Part shown: positions 32,761 to 43,904 of the stretch, in pieces
Layout: the number at the start of each line of letters is the position of its first letter
Numbering within the stretch: the first letter of the stretch is position 1
NCBI GenBank assembly: GCA_963921195.1
Contig: OY992538.1
Span: 231,873,462 to 231,937,461, forward strand
From: Pegoplata infirma
Taxonomy: Eukaryota; Arthropoda; Insecta; Diptera; Anthomyiidae
DNA length: 64,000 bases
Direction: 5' to 3'
The notes under the pieces: model-generated
Told to the model about the DNA's origin: nothing
Database searches by the model: none
The model's input: the letters and a program-made list of their open reading frames with translations, nothing else
Made by a program: the position numbers and the translations under genes

Positions 32761-33904
32761 TTTATTTTTTAAATTACAAACAAAAAAAATGGTGAAAAAA
32801 AAATTTGTAAAAGAAGATAAAAAAATTTGTAAAAAAAAAAATAAACAAAAATAAGATTTTTTAATATAGAAAAGTTCTCAACTCTTCTCTATAGAAAAAA
32901 TTCCCAAACTTTTCGTCTAAAAAAATCCCAAATTTTTCGTTTAGAAAAATTGACAAATTTTTCGTCTAGAAAATTCCCAAATATTTCGTCTAGAAAAATT
33001 TTCGTACTTTTTTTAAAGAAAAATTTTAATATTTTTAGAAATCTTATCATATAGAAAAATTTAGAAACATTTCAGAAATATTTTTTTAAACAAAAGCTCT
33101 CAGATTTTTTCTTTAAAAACTTTTATGGCTTTTCCTACACAAAAAAAACCTTATAAAACGACAACAAAAGTATGTTTTTAAATTTCCAAGCCCTTTTTTG
33201 TAAAAAAAACTTTGGAAATTTGTAAAATTGCAAAAAAAATTGTAAAACTACAAAAAAAAATTTAAATTTCCATCGAAAATTTTTGGTTATAAAACAAGGA
33301 ATCTGTCAAGCATTGGTAAAATGGGAATACGAGAATTTTTCTAGAAAATTGTCAAGATTTTTTTTTGTGTGTATAAAAAAATGATTGTATCGAAAATATC
33401 TTAATTTTTTCCCCAAAAAAAGTTCTCAATTTTTTCCTATAGGAAAATCTTAAATTTTTTCACATAGAATGTCTAACATTCCTACACAGAGAAAAATAAA
33501 TTTCCAACTGAATTTTTCAGTTGTATTAACTCAAAATTCGGTTGCTGCTGCTACATTTTGATGTGGCTAACGAATTTTATAGTTGTTTCAATTAAAAGAC
33601 AGTTGTAATAACAACCTTTTGTTGTAACTACCGATATTTAGTTGTTTCAACCTTAATTCAAATGCATTCACCGATTTTTTGTTGCAACAACTGAATTTCA
33701 GTTGGAAATTAGCAAATTTGTTTTCTGTGTGTAGTCATTTTTCGTATAGAATTTTTTTAAGATTCTTTGACATTTTTAATAAAAACAAATCTGAAATTTT
33801 GTCCTTTTGCCCTCTTCTTTCCTTTTTCTTTTTTTCCTTTTTTCTTTTTTTCTCTTTCGAATTCGTTTGGGGGGGAATTTCCTTTTTCCCCCCGTGGATC
33901 CGCG
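32761..33904. mobile_element. hAT-family relic with GGATCCGCGCC terminus (left end lost)
   Basis: Decayed 'TTTTTCGTCTAGAAAAATTC' units (32860-33060), a polypyrimidine tract (33805-33860), a G run, a C run and GTGGATCCGCGCC at the right edge, in the same order as the right half of 14085-16643. MITE N is inserted at 33485-33731. Confidence 0.55.
33485..33731. mobile_element. MITE N copy 1, ~247 bp, TA flanks
   Basis: The left end CACAGAGAAAAATAAATTTC and the complement of the right end CACACAGAAAACAAATTTGC both run into TTTCCAAC. TA flanks both (33483-33484, 33732-33733). The interior has several 'CAGTTGTAATAAC'-like units. A second copy is at 46715-46956. Confidence 0.7.
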
Positions 33905-34400
33905 CCAATAGAAGGTATATGTTTGTCATTCCATTTGTAACACCTCGAAATATTGGTGTAGGACCCCATAAAGTAAATATATTAATGATCCTCGATCGAT
34001 TTTAAGACGGTGTCCTGACGTTCTTTGTCCCTCCGTCTGTCTGTCTGTCTGCTAAAAACACGCTTACTTTCGAAAGACTTTACTGAGGTTGCTGAAGTTT
34101 GGCATATATGTTGGCCATTTACCTTAATTACGATATTGTAATTAAGTGGAATCGCTTTAGTGGTTCAAAAGTTATAAGCAAAAGAGTGAATTTCGGCAAG
34201 GATTTTTCGTGAATTTACGAGATAAAAAGTACGATAACTTTCGAAAGACAATTCTGAAGCTTGGAATATATATTTGTCGTTTCCCTGGTCTGGTTGGTAT
34301 GGAATTTTGCAAAATTGGTCAGTGATTCAAAAGTTATTAGCAAAACCCTCAGATTGGTTTCACCTTTAATTTGCGTATTGAAAAACCGTTAGTCAAATTT
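33905..34400 (+). mobile_element. INE-1-like element, type 1, 3'-truncated
   Basis: 'GTCATTCCATTTGTAACACC', 'GGACCCCATAAAGTAAATAT', 'GATCGATTTTAAGACG', CCGTCTGTCTGTCTGTCTGC, then 'GCATATATGTTGGCCATTTA'. It ends abruptly at the next element. Confidence 0.8.
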
Positions 34401-35004
34401 AAACAAGTGAAAGTGTTAAATTCGGCTGTGGCGATTCTTTGATTCCCTTCAATATACTATAGTAATTCTATATAAAAAAATTTTGACAGGTGCGTTTTGA
34501 AGGGCGAGGTACGGGCGGTGAGTTGGAGGATCCCTTTCCCCTCGCGGAATATATTTACAAGTTCATTTTATTTTGATTTGTTCACTAAAGTATTATAATT
34601 TAATTAATATTTAATATTTTTTATCCATGCCCTTGAAAGGGGGAAGGCCAAAAAACCCAAATTTTTTATTCCTTCTGCGAACATAAAAATGTTTCATTAT
34701 TTAACAAAAATACAAAAACCGTCTAAAAAATTGGCGTTTATCATTGGTTGGTTTAGTTTTTCAAGGGGGAACTTTTTCCCCCTGGTTCGATTTTGTCCAT
34801 TTCCTAACTTAACCTGCCTAGGAGCATATGACATATTCGTGCCAAACTTGAGGAGTCTAGCTCTTTTATTTTAAACTGAATCGTGTTAACTACAGACGGA
34901 CGGACGGACATCGCTAGAATGTCTTTGAATCCATCACTGATCTACAATATATATGTATACTTTATGGGGTCCACGACAGATATTTCGATGCGTTACACAC
35001 ATTG
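34401..35004 (-). mobile_element. INE-1-like element, type 3
   Basis: Starts AAACAAGTGAAAGTGTTAAA with an ATTCGGCTGTGGCGAT hairpin relic, 'CCCTTTCCCCTCGCGGAA', 'GGGGGAACTTTTTCCCCCTG', 'CTTAACCTGCCTAGGAGC', 'ACAGACGGACGGACGGACAT' and 'GATATTTCGATGCGTTACAC', where it breaks off. Confidence 0.8.
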
Positions 35005-35060
35005 GTAAGTCACAGAAATATTTTACAAAGTATTTTTGTCACTCAAAAATATTTTTACCC
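35005..35060 (+). mobile_element. Fragment of INE-1-like type 1, 3' region
   Basis: ATTGGTAAGTCACAGAAATA and GTCACTCAAAAATATTTTTA match 21285-21335 and 37108-37165. Confidence 0.65.
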
Positions 35061-35061
35061 A

Positions 35062-35667
35062 CACTCAAAAAAAAAAAACTGTAAAGTTAGCAAAAAATTT
35101 AGTTAAATTTAACTAAAAAAACACCTGATTTTGAACCTACTAAATTTCTAGTTAATTTAACAAAAAATATTTAGTTAACTTTTCGTAAAATGAATGTAGC
35201 AAAAAAACCGTAATTTTAACTAAAAATTCAGCCGAAAATTTCGTAACATTTTTTATTAGTTGAATTCAGCTAAACTTTTTTTAAAAAATTTTAAGTTTGT
35301 TAAATATTGGTTTTAAACACTAACACTTCACTTATTTTTTCTTATTTTTTTCACAGCATTAAGTTCAGCTTAAGTAGGACTTATGAGATTTGCATAGGAG
35401 GCTACACAAGAAATGTTTAAAATTTTTCACTTGACAAAAATGTTACAAAAAATCAGCAAATTAATTAGTAAAAATTTGTAAACTCAGTTTTAAAGTCAAC
35501 AAAAAAAATTAATTCAAAATTTGTACAAAACTAGTATTTTTGTAAATAGAACTTAACTAAAAAAAGTAGTTAAAACGCTGATTTTAACTAAAAATTTGCT
35601 AAAAAGCCAGTAAACTCGAGTTAACAAAAAAAATTTTGTTCACTTTACAGTTTTATTTTTTTGAGTG
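35062..35667. mobile_element. CACTCAAAA-family TIR element, 606 bp
   Basis: The left CACTCAAAAAAAAAAAACTG continues as TAAAGT, and the right ACTTTACAGTTTTATTTTTT ends TGAGTG, about 26 bp of TIR. The interior is 'AGTTAAATTTAACTAAAAA'-type repeats. Flanks are CA (left) and TA (right). Related to 409-3558 and 54044-54272. Confidence 0.65.
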
Positions 35668-36008
35668 TATTATAATACGGTTATTATAATAGATATTTTG
35701 TATGGGGGCTAGATCTGAACATGGACCGATCTTCTCCAATTTCAATAGGCTTCGTCCTTGGGCCAAAATATGTTTAAGTTTCAAATTTCAAGTCAATTGA
35801 TTGAAAATTGCGACCTGTATCGTGCTTAAACCAATAGATGGACAGACGGACGGACGGACAGACGGACATCGCTAAATCGACTTAAAAAGTAATTCTGAGT
35901 CGATCGGTATACTTGAAGGTAGGTCTAGGACCAATATTTCGGGTAGTTATAAACATCAGCACAAACTCATTATAACCTGTACCACAGAGTGGTGTAGGGT
36001 ATAAAAAG
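35668..36008 (-). mobile_element. INE-1-like element, type 2, 5'-half only
   Basis: 'TTTTGTATGGGGGCTAGATC', 'CAATAGGCTTCGTCCTTGGG', 'GGACAGACGGACGGACGGAC', 'CTGAGTCGATCGGTATACTT', 'TATTTCGGGTAGTTATAAAC' and closing 'GTGTAGGGTATAAAAAG'. Confidence 0.8.
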
Positions 36009-36409
36009 TTGTGTCGTGTCAATATGAAATCATTTGCAAATTATTCGCTCTTAGGGTACTATTAAATAACAAAAATGAAATTTAAGTTTTTTTCAAAAAG
36101 TGGGCCTTGTAGGCGTGGTCAAATATTAAAAATATCAAACTTTTTTGCCTGAGTATCTTTACTTCAATATTTATGCAAATTTAATGAAACACAGTAAAGT
36201 CTTTAAAATAAAAGTCTTTTCAGAAGAAGTTCTGAATTTTTCAAACTTAAACTTAAACTTCATTTATCCAAAAACATGCCACAATTTTATTTTTTTTTAA
36301 TTTTTTAGAAAAAAGTTAAAATGCTTTTCTATCTGTTCTGAAATTTTCAGAGATGTGTTTTGCCTTGTTTTCGAGAGATCAAATGTTAAAGATTGCACTA
36401 CGCTAATTT
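36009..36409. other. AT-rich DNA, nothing recognised
   Basis: Includes 'AAAGTGGGCCTTGTAGGCGT' near 36100 but no repeat copy or gene was identified. Confidence 0.5.
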
Positions 36410-36600
36410 TATACAATAATGGTGTATATAACGTGTGTGACCGACCCCCATTAGTTTTTACGCCTAAACATTTTTTAGGAACAAAATAATACCCTATTTC
36501 CAATTTCTAAGAGGGCTCCCATACAAAATGACATTATTTAAAATTTGCTCCAACCGCTCTTACTGCTCCAGAGTGCCCTTAGAGAAATCAAATGTATGAT
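36410..36600 (+). repeat. Family Z unit
   Basis: 'GTGACCGACCCCCATTAGTT', 'TACCCTATTTCCAATTTCTA', 'GGGCTCCCATACAAAATGAC' and 'GCTCCAACCGCTCTTACTGC' match the units in 58880-59050. Confidence 0.7.
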
Positions 36601-36609
36601 TTCAATTCA

Positions 36610-36800
36610 AGTTTTACTTAAATCGACCGATAAATGTTTTTTATATTCATAAACTATCGCTCTAAATTTTAACGGAATCGGACCATTTTAATTTCTAGGC
36701 CTCATACAAACCACCCTCCCAATATTCACATAAATTTCCCAAAATACATAAAAATAAATAAATATTGTTTAAAAATTAATTCTTTATAAATTTTATAATC
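36610..36800 (+). mobile_element. Fragment of INE-1-like type 2
   Basis: 'TTTCTAGGCCTCATACAAAC' and 'ACCCTCCCAATATTCACATA' correspond to 61795-61830 and 4615-4660. Confidence 0.55.
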
Positions 36801-36854
36801 GCAAATAAGCATTAGTCTTTATTACTTTACATTTCCGAATTAAGCGCCGCTAGA

Positions 36855-37107
36855 TTGGCCATTTCGGCCACTGTGCAATGGTCCGATTTTGCCCATTTCT
36901 GAACTTAACCTCTACCTCGTTTATTTTGGACTCTATCGTGTTAACTACAGCTGGACGAACAGACGGACGGATATCGCTAGAATGTCTTAGAGTCGATCAC
37001 TGATCAACAATATATGTACTTTATTGGGTCCCCGACCGATATTTCGATGCGTTACACACGGAATGACAAAGTGAGTATACACCCATACTGTAGTTGGAGC
37101 GTATAAA
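36855..37107 (-). mobile_element. INE-1-like element, type 3, partial
   Basis: 'TGGTCCGATTTTGCCCATTT', 'ACTTAACCTCTACCTC', 'ACAGACGGACGGATATCGCT', 'GAGTCGATCACTGATCAACA', 'GACCGATATTTCGATGCGTT' and closing 'CTGTAGTTGGAGCGTATAAA'. Confidence 0.8.
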
Positions 37108-37360
37108 AACATTGGTAAGTCACAGAAATATTTTACAAGGTATTTTTGTCACTCAAAAATATTTTTATACTAAAACCAAAAAAAAAAATTACATCCAAAA
37201 AAACTTTTACACTCAAAAAAAAAAATAGTATTTTGTTTTTTTTTACAAAAATAACTAAAAAAAAGTTTTTTACTCAAAATAAAATATTTCTAATCAAATT
37301 TGTTAATTTTTTTACGTTAGAAAATTTTTCCATCACTTAAAAAGGGCATAAATTGCATGA
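37108..37360 (+). mobile_element. INE-1-like type 1, 3' fragment
   Basis: Matches 21280-21540: GGTAAGTCACAGAAATATTT, ACACTCAAAAAAAAAAATAG and CACTTAAAAAGGGCAT. It lacks the terminal hairpin. Confidence 0.65.
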
Positions 37361-37384
37361 ATGCCAAACAAAAATGGCTCACAA

Positions 37385-37690
37385 ATTTGATGTTTTGACG
37401 AATATTGCCCAAAGTTTACACATTTTCGTAAAAAAAAATTAGCTGACTCCGAATTCTTAAAAGGGTTTGAATAGGTATTAATTGAACCTTTCTTCCAATA
37501 TGAAAACATCTAACACCTTCTTAAGAAAAAAATTACTGTAAAATCCAGTTTTGGAATTTTTTTTTAATCTCTAAAACGCCGATATGGCCGGAACGCCACG
37601 AATTGGGATATATTTGAATATATTTTCAGTTTCAGGCGAATCGCTTCTTAAAGGTTGAAGTAATTTAGAAATACTTCAACAGATAGACGG
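37385..37690. mobile_element. Element V relative, right half
   Basis: 'TTGCCCAAAGTTTACACATT', 'GATATGGCCGGAACGCC' and 'TTTCAGTTTCAGGCGAATCG' parallel 30805-31095. The terminal CTTCCCTTG is lost. Confidence 0.6.
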
Positions 37691-38477
37691 GAATCAACAG
37701 TTCAACCTTAACACCAAGACAGGATAATAAAAATATTGCAAATTTACAAACAAAACAGGGTGAGTCATAAATGTCTTAACCCTTGATGTGTTTAAGATTT
37801 ACTAATCTTTGTATAATAAATAACCAAAAATTTGGAACAACTCTCCTGACCAACAGTGCAAATATTTATTGAGGTGTTTGACAAAAAAACCTATTAATTG
37901 CAATTTTGTTATTTGAACATGCATAGGGTATGTTAATTTTTAATTTAAAGCAATTTATTTAATAATAGTAATTTGGTTTTCAAAAAAAAAAAAAACAGGT
38001 TGATATCGTTAGTGTTTTTTTATTTGTGGTTGGAGAAATTAATTTATTAAAATACTCAATAACAAGTGTATAGAAAATTTCTCTGAGAGTGCTTAAGTAA
38101 ATATTTGGTTGTTTGACGGGTTCTTATCCTTTGTAATACTTTGGAAAAGGAAATTGTTTCAATAAATTTTTTTAACAAGTTTGAGTTTTTTTTTTTCTTG
38201 AAGTACCACAAAGTTGAAAGGAAAAACAATTTTTTTTTTATTTTAAATCCCGTTAAAGAACTATTTTTTATTTTTTTAAATAGAAAATAATGTAAAATAA
38301 ACTTAAAAAAAACACAAACATCAAATAAACCTTAAAAATAACTTTATATAGATAGAAATCAACAAAAACTAGGGGGGAACAAATAAATACTTAATTAACC
38401 CTTTAAACGAATTTTAGGGAGTCTTAAACTGAAATATAATCGATGTAGCATAAATCATGCAGAAACCCATTTTACTG
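37691..38477. other. AT-rich DNA, nothing recognised
   Basis: No gene or repeat signature. 38175-38330 is particularly poly-A/T. Confidence 0.5.
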
Positions 38478-39309
38478 ATAAGACCGTCCGATTAAAATGA
38501 ATGAAATCGTTGAACACGAACTGGATAATATTCGTTTGAAATTAGAGACTAAATGTAGTAAAACTGCATTTACAGTTTTTCATTTTGTGATCCTGTTTCC
38601 TTTTAAAAGTACTTCAAAGTTTTAGAGGACTAAATTTTATAAAATATTTTTTTAATATTTGTGCTTCTCTTAGGATGCCACTAGTGATAGCAAATAAAAG
38701 AGGAGGATCTCCCCTAATTTTCCTATTTTATTATTTTTACATATCATGAAAAATTAGGTAAGTTACATCCATTCAAAAATGTATCCATCAATATCATTCA
38801 AAATTTGCAACCAAACATTTTAATATAGTTTCAAATGAAGTTATTCACATCCTGTGATCCTGATTTGGCAAAGTAAAAAAATTAGGGATGTCGCGAATAG
38901 TGTATTCGGCATTTTGCCGAATATTTACTATTCGGTATTCGGTTGGAACCGAATACAAATATTTGCCGAATAATTTAATTATTCATACGCCTGTATTTTA
39001 CCTCTGTAAAATATTGAAAAAAAAGTACCAGATTAAAAGACAACAACGCTGTTGTTGACACTATTTTTTCTGGTACCTTAACAATTCGAATTTTAATCAA
39101 GTGCTCAAGTTTTTTTTGTATAAAAAACAAACTGAAATTACTACGAAAAGAGGCAAACGTTAATAAAAAGTGTTTTTATACCCTCCAACCACAGTATGGG
39201 GGTATACTCACTTTGTCATTCCGTGTGTAACGCATTGAAATATCGGTCTAGGACCCTATAAAGTATATATTTTATTGATCAGCGATCGATTCTAAGACAT
39301 TCTAGCGAT

Positions 39310-39393
39310 GTCCGTCCGTCCGTCCGTCCGTCCGTCCGTCCGTCCGTCCGTCCGTCCTTCCGTCCGTCCGTCCGTCCGTCCGTCTGTCCGTCT
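39310..39393. repeat. (GTCC)n microsatellite
   Basis: About twenty GTCC units with a few CTTCC/GTCT variants, in the INE-1-like element. Confidence 0.95.
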
Positions 39394-39775
39394 GTAGAGG
39401 ACACGATACAGTCCAAAATAAAAGAGCTAGACTTCCGAAGTTTGGCACGAATATGTCTTATATTCCTAGGCAGGTTAAGTTCGGAAATGGGCAAAATCGA
39501 AACAAGGAAGAAAAAGTTCCCCCTTAGAGAACTAAACCAACCCAAGAAAAATACCATTTTTTTTCATGATTTTTTGTGTTTTTGTTTAACAGATTCAACA
39601 TTTTTATGCTACAGGAAGTTCAAAGTCCTGCATTTGGACCAAGAGAATTAGATAATGTCGTTTTTTTTTGTCGGCCCCCCTTTTATGGGCGTGGAATAAT
39701 TTTTTTTTTTAAATAATGAAAAATTTGTATTTCTTTAGTGCATAAAGCATAAGAATGAGTTTTTCGACCCCCCCC

Positions 39776-42115
39776 CACAGTGATTCGTTTCATTGGCAAA
39801 AATCAAAAAAAAAAGTATGTCTTCAATGTTGATGATTTTTTGTATTTTTACAGTTTAATAGTAAACTAAAAGAAATATGTACTTTTCTGATTTTTAAGAA
39901 GTCATATGTTGCCACAAGAGGGCGCTAAAGTATGGAAATTCAACGCTATTGTGTTAAAACCTAAAAATTGATTTTTATAGGTTTACTAAAATAATTATGA
40001 AAAATCGAATTTTGAAGAAATCAACGAACTTTTTTTTGCAAAAGTTACTTTAATACATTAGCTAAATGTTGTATTTGCATTTTTTTAGAATTAATCTTAA
40101 AATACATTTTTGTATTGCTCTGAAATCTATATTTTTTCTACCGAATTCCCAAAAATTGACAAATTTTGATGGAATGCATAAAAAAAGTTCGTGAGTCAAA
40201 AAATTATTTTTTTCGCTTTTTCGATAGCTCGGACTATGGTTTATAAGGCAAAACAATAAAAATAACTAAGTTTTTGTCTGAAGTTGGAAAAAAGTTAGGT
40301 TTTTTTTGTGTCTTTATTTAATTTTTTTCAAAAGCTATATTATTAATGGAAAAAATATTAAAAAAAAAATTTAATATTAAGTATTTTTTCTTTACACATT
40401 GATATATTATATAGTGTTCTGTAAAAATATAATAAGAAATCAGAAAAAAAATATGCAGTACGTGGGCCGTTTTGCTTTAAAAGTTATCTATGACTTTTAC
40501 TAAAATCCCCAAAATCACCAAATTTTAATGGCCTTCATAAAAAAAGTTCGTGAATAAAATTTTTTTGTTTTTGATTTTTTTTTGTAGCTTTAACTATGTT
40601 TTATAAGATCAAAAAATAAAAATAACTAAGTTTTTTTTTTTTAAGTTGAAAAAAAAAAAAATTTAAAAAATCGAAAATTGGAATTTTTTTTTTTTTATTT
40701 ATTTTATGTACTGTAAATAAAATTAAAAAAATACATCAACATTTTCGTGTTTTTTTATATAAAGGGGTTTATTGTATTGTATACCATAAATTTATAGTAA
40801 AAAATTCGATGAAGTAAGTATACAGTGGGCCATTTTGCTTTAAAACCAGTATTTGATTTTCGTTGGTATCCCAAATCAAAACCAAATTTTTTTTTTGAGA
40901 TACATAAAAAAAGTTCGTACTCAAAAATTATTTTTTATTGATTTTTTTAACATCCTGGACTGTTTTCTATACAATCAAATAATAAAAATAACTAAGTTTT
41001 TGAAAAAAACGAAAAAAAAAAAATTTTAGTACCAAAAAAAAAATTTTTTTTTTAGTTTTTTGTTATTAACGGGTTATATACTTAGAAATAAAGCAAGTAT
41101 TAAACGAGTTTACTTAAAACTTATTTTGAATAAATTTATTTTCGTAATGCAACAGGAAATAAGTGTTGTGAATGTTTTGTTTTTGCAGTTATTAGGTATT
41201 TTTATATTTTTGACTATATTTAAAAAAAGGATATATTAACAGCTTTTTTGTTACAGCAAGTAACTCAACGAAATTTGGCACACTTATTAACGTTATTTGA
41301 TCTAATCTATATTATTGATAGCAATTGAAAGATTTTTAAAATAGTTACAGCGATTTCAAGAAAAAGGATATATGGCAGCCACGCGAGTCCTTGCTCAGAT
41401 TAAAATACAAATGTTGTACGTCGATGGTTATCTAAATTTCTAAGACAATAACTAAGTTAAGTAATTTTATATCAAGTTTTGTGGCTAAAACTCCACTTTT
41501 AAATTTCAGGATATACGACAGGTACAAATGTCCTTCGACCGATTTGCTCAAAATTTTTATTTTTTTTCTATTAACTAATTTTGTGCTTGCGTACCAAATT
41601 TGGAAAATCGTTGACAACTCTTTCTATTTTATTTTTGTGATTAAAATATATTAACACTTTATTGCAGTTTTTAAAAAGGATATATAAATAACTTTTGTTT
41701 TACAGAACCGATTTCAGCGAAATTTGGCACACACATTGACATCACTTATTAAAATTTTTACAAAATATTTCAAGAGTATCGAGTAATTTTTGAGCGATTT
41801 ACAATTTTTTTAAGAAAAAGGATATATGGCAGCCACACGAGTCCTTGCTTCAATCTTGAAAAAAATTTACACATAAAATACTGTATCAAAATTGGTAACA
41901 TTGACAAAATTTGGGAATTTTGTGGCCATTTTTGTAGTTTTAATCACATATTTAAGTTTCAGGATATATGGGGGGTAGGCGTGTCCTTGCTCCGATTTTT
42001 CCAAAAACTCGTTTTTTTCTTGACTAGATAATTAAATGCTTGTGTTCCAAATTTCAGAAATCTGCGACCAATATTCTATTTTTGCCCACTCGATATATGG
42101 GAACGAATCACTGTG
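39776..42115. mobile_element. hAT-type element, 2.34 kb, with ~360-bp internal tandem repeats
   Basis: The ends CACAGTGATTCGTT and AACGAATCACTGTG are flanked by runs of C (39768-39775; 42116-42124), compatible with an 8-bp TSD of C's. Inside, 'CATAAAAAAAGTTCGTG' followed by 'ATAAAAATAACTAAGTTTTT' repeats at about 40178, 40538 and 40904, and 'GGATATATGGCAGCCACGCG' with 'GTCCTTGCT' repeats at about 41367, 41818 and 41964. No transposase frame. Confidence 0.7.
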
Positions 42116-42590
42116 CCCCCCCCCAAAAAAAAAAAAAAAAACGTCCCTGCAATTTTTTTTTTTTTTTGCATGTTGGAGAGTATAAAAGATTCGGCTCAGC
42201 CGAATTTAACACTCTTACTTGTTTTAACTAATTTAAATTTTGCCGAATATTCGGCAAACTGTTAACGAATATTTATTTAACCGAATATTCAAAAATCATG
42301 CCGAATATGCCGAATACCGAATAGTGACGAATATTCGCGACATCCCCAAAAAAAATGGAAAAATTAGGGGAGATCCTTCTCTTTCATTTGCCATCACCAA
42401 TGTCTTCCTAGGATAAGAACAAATATTTAAAAAATATTTTACAAAATGTATCCTTTAAACCTTTGAAGTTCTTTTAAAAGGAAACAGGATCACGAAATGA
42501 AAAATTGTAAATGCAGTTTTACTCCATTTGATTTCTACTTTCAGAAGTATTTCATCCGGTTCATGTTTAATATTGGGTGTAGGACGGTGT

Positions 42591-43232
42591 ATTTTGTCAA
42601 ATCTTAAGTAACTTTAAAAATCACTCACAAATCAAATTTGAGTGAAACAGGCTTCTAACTGTAGCCAATAAGCCGCTTTAACTAAATATCGGTCGAAATT
42701 CTCACGTGGGGCCTAAGTTAAAAAAAAGGTCCGATGGTGATCAGATTTGATAAGGTTATTAAAGTACGCGTTAAACATACACAAACACAATTTTAATTAA
42801 ATATTTTCTATTTTCATGAAGTTTTAGAGATTTATGTGAAAATCGGAATGGTGGTTTGTATTGGGGCTACAAAAGGAACTGGTCCGATTCCTTTAAAACT
42901 CGGAATGGAGATTTGTGAAGACAAAATACGTTTATTTGCCAAATTTGAAATTATACCCGTAATTATTCGGTTATTAGAGTCATTTGATCCAAAACTAAAA
43001 AGGACCTTTGTATGGGGGCTAAGTCTAAATATGGAACGATTTTTATTAATTTCAATAGTCTTCGTCCATGGGCCAAGAGAGGCTTAAGTTTTAAATTTCA
43101 AGTCAATTGATTAAAAATTGTGACTTGTATCGTGTTTACACCGTTTACACGAGCAGACAGACATCGCTAAATCGACTTAAAAAGTGATTCTGAGTCGATC
43201 GGTAAATTTAAAAGTGGGTCTAGGAGCAATAA
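42591..43232 (-). mobile_element. INE-1-like element, type 2, both ends truncated
   Basis: 'TTTAACTAAATATCGGTCGA', 'GATTAAATATTTTC'-like spacer, 'GGTGGTTTGTATTGGGGCTA', 'TTTCAATAGTCTTCGTCCAT', 'AGCAGACAGACATCGCTAAA', 'TCTGAGTCGATCGGTAAATT'. The closing hairpin is missing. Confidence 0.75.
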
Positions 43233-43365
43233 TTTGCAAATTGCAAACTTCGATATCTCGAATATGTTCTATTGATTTAAACTCGTTTTTTTTTAGATTT
43301 TCGTGTTCAGCTAAGCGTCATTAATATATGTATATGATGCATCGTGAGACTTTTTTTAAATTTGT
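43233..43365. other. Short AT-rich spacer
   Basis: No feature recognised. Confidence 0.5.
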
Positions 43366-43904
43366 ATACCCTCCAACCACAGTATGGGTTGTCATTCCGT
43401 GTGTAACGCATCGATATATCGGTCTAGGACCCCATAAAGTATATATTTTATTGATCAGTGATCGATTCTAAGACATTCTAGCGATGTCCGTCCGTCCGTC
43501 AGTCTGTGCGTCTGTCCGTCTGTAGAGGACACGATACATTCCAAAATAAAAGAGCTAGACTTGGGAGGTCTGGCACGAATATGTCTTATATTAATAGGTA
43601 GGTTAAGTTCGGAAATGGGCAAAATCGGACCAAGGGGCAAAATGTTCCCCCTTGAAGAACTAAACCAACCTAAGAAAAAAACGCATTTTTGGCAGGGTTT
43701 TTGTACTTTTGCTAAGCAAATGCAACATTCTTATCTCAGAAGAAGTTCAAAATCGCAAGGGGAAGGTACCCCTAACGTCTCACACCAACCACCCCCCCCC
43801 CAAAAAAAAAGACGCCCCTGGATTTTTTTATATTGTTTTTTTTTTACATTTTGGAGGGTATATAAGATTCGGCACATCCGAATGTAACACTCTCATTGGT
43901 TTTT
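43366..43904 (+). mobile_element. INE-1-like element, type 3, near full length
   Basis: 'ATACCCTCCAACCACAGTAT', 'GACCCCATAAAGTATATATT', GTCCGTCCGTCAGTCTG, 'AGAGGACACGATACATTCCA', 'CCCCTTGAAGAACTAAACCA', 'GGAGGGTATATAAGATTCGG', 'CACATCCGAATGTAACACTC'. At about 540 bp it shows the compact type 3 layout. Confidence 0.88.

Larger units (their letters stand above)
39177..42228 (+). mobile_element. INE-1-like element, type 3, split by an hAT element
   Basis: The pieces are 39177-39775 and 42116-42228. 'TATACCCTCCAACCACAGTA', 'TATCGGTCTAGGACCCTATA', (GTCC)n at 39310-39393, 'AAATAAAAGAGCTAGACTTC', 'GCAGGTTAAGTTCGGAAATG'. After the insertion: 'GGAGAGTATAAAAGATTCGG', 'CTCAGCCGAATTTAACACTC', TTACTTG. 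Confidence 0.85.
38885..42346. mobile_element. Element T: TIR element with GGGATGTCGCGAATA ends
   Basis: The left GGGATGTCGCGAATAGTGTA and the right TATTCGCGACATCCC bound segments rich in ATTCGGTATTCGG and GCCGAATATTCGGCA palindromes (38885-38990, 42238-42346). The middle is taken up by the INE-1-like copy at 39177-42228. No TSD is certain. Confidence 0.65.
38478..42590. mobile_element. Element W copy 2: outer shell of a four-level nest
   Basis: Arms 38510-38760 and 42357-42560 are inverted repeats (AAACTGCATTTACAGTTTTT, GGATCTCCCCTAATTTTCC) matching both arms of 27820-29072. Outer ends carry ACCGTCC (38484) and GGACGGT (42573). Confidence 0.65.
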
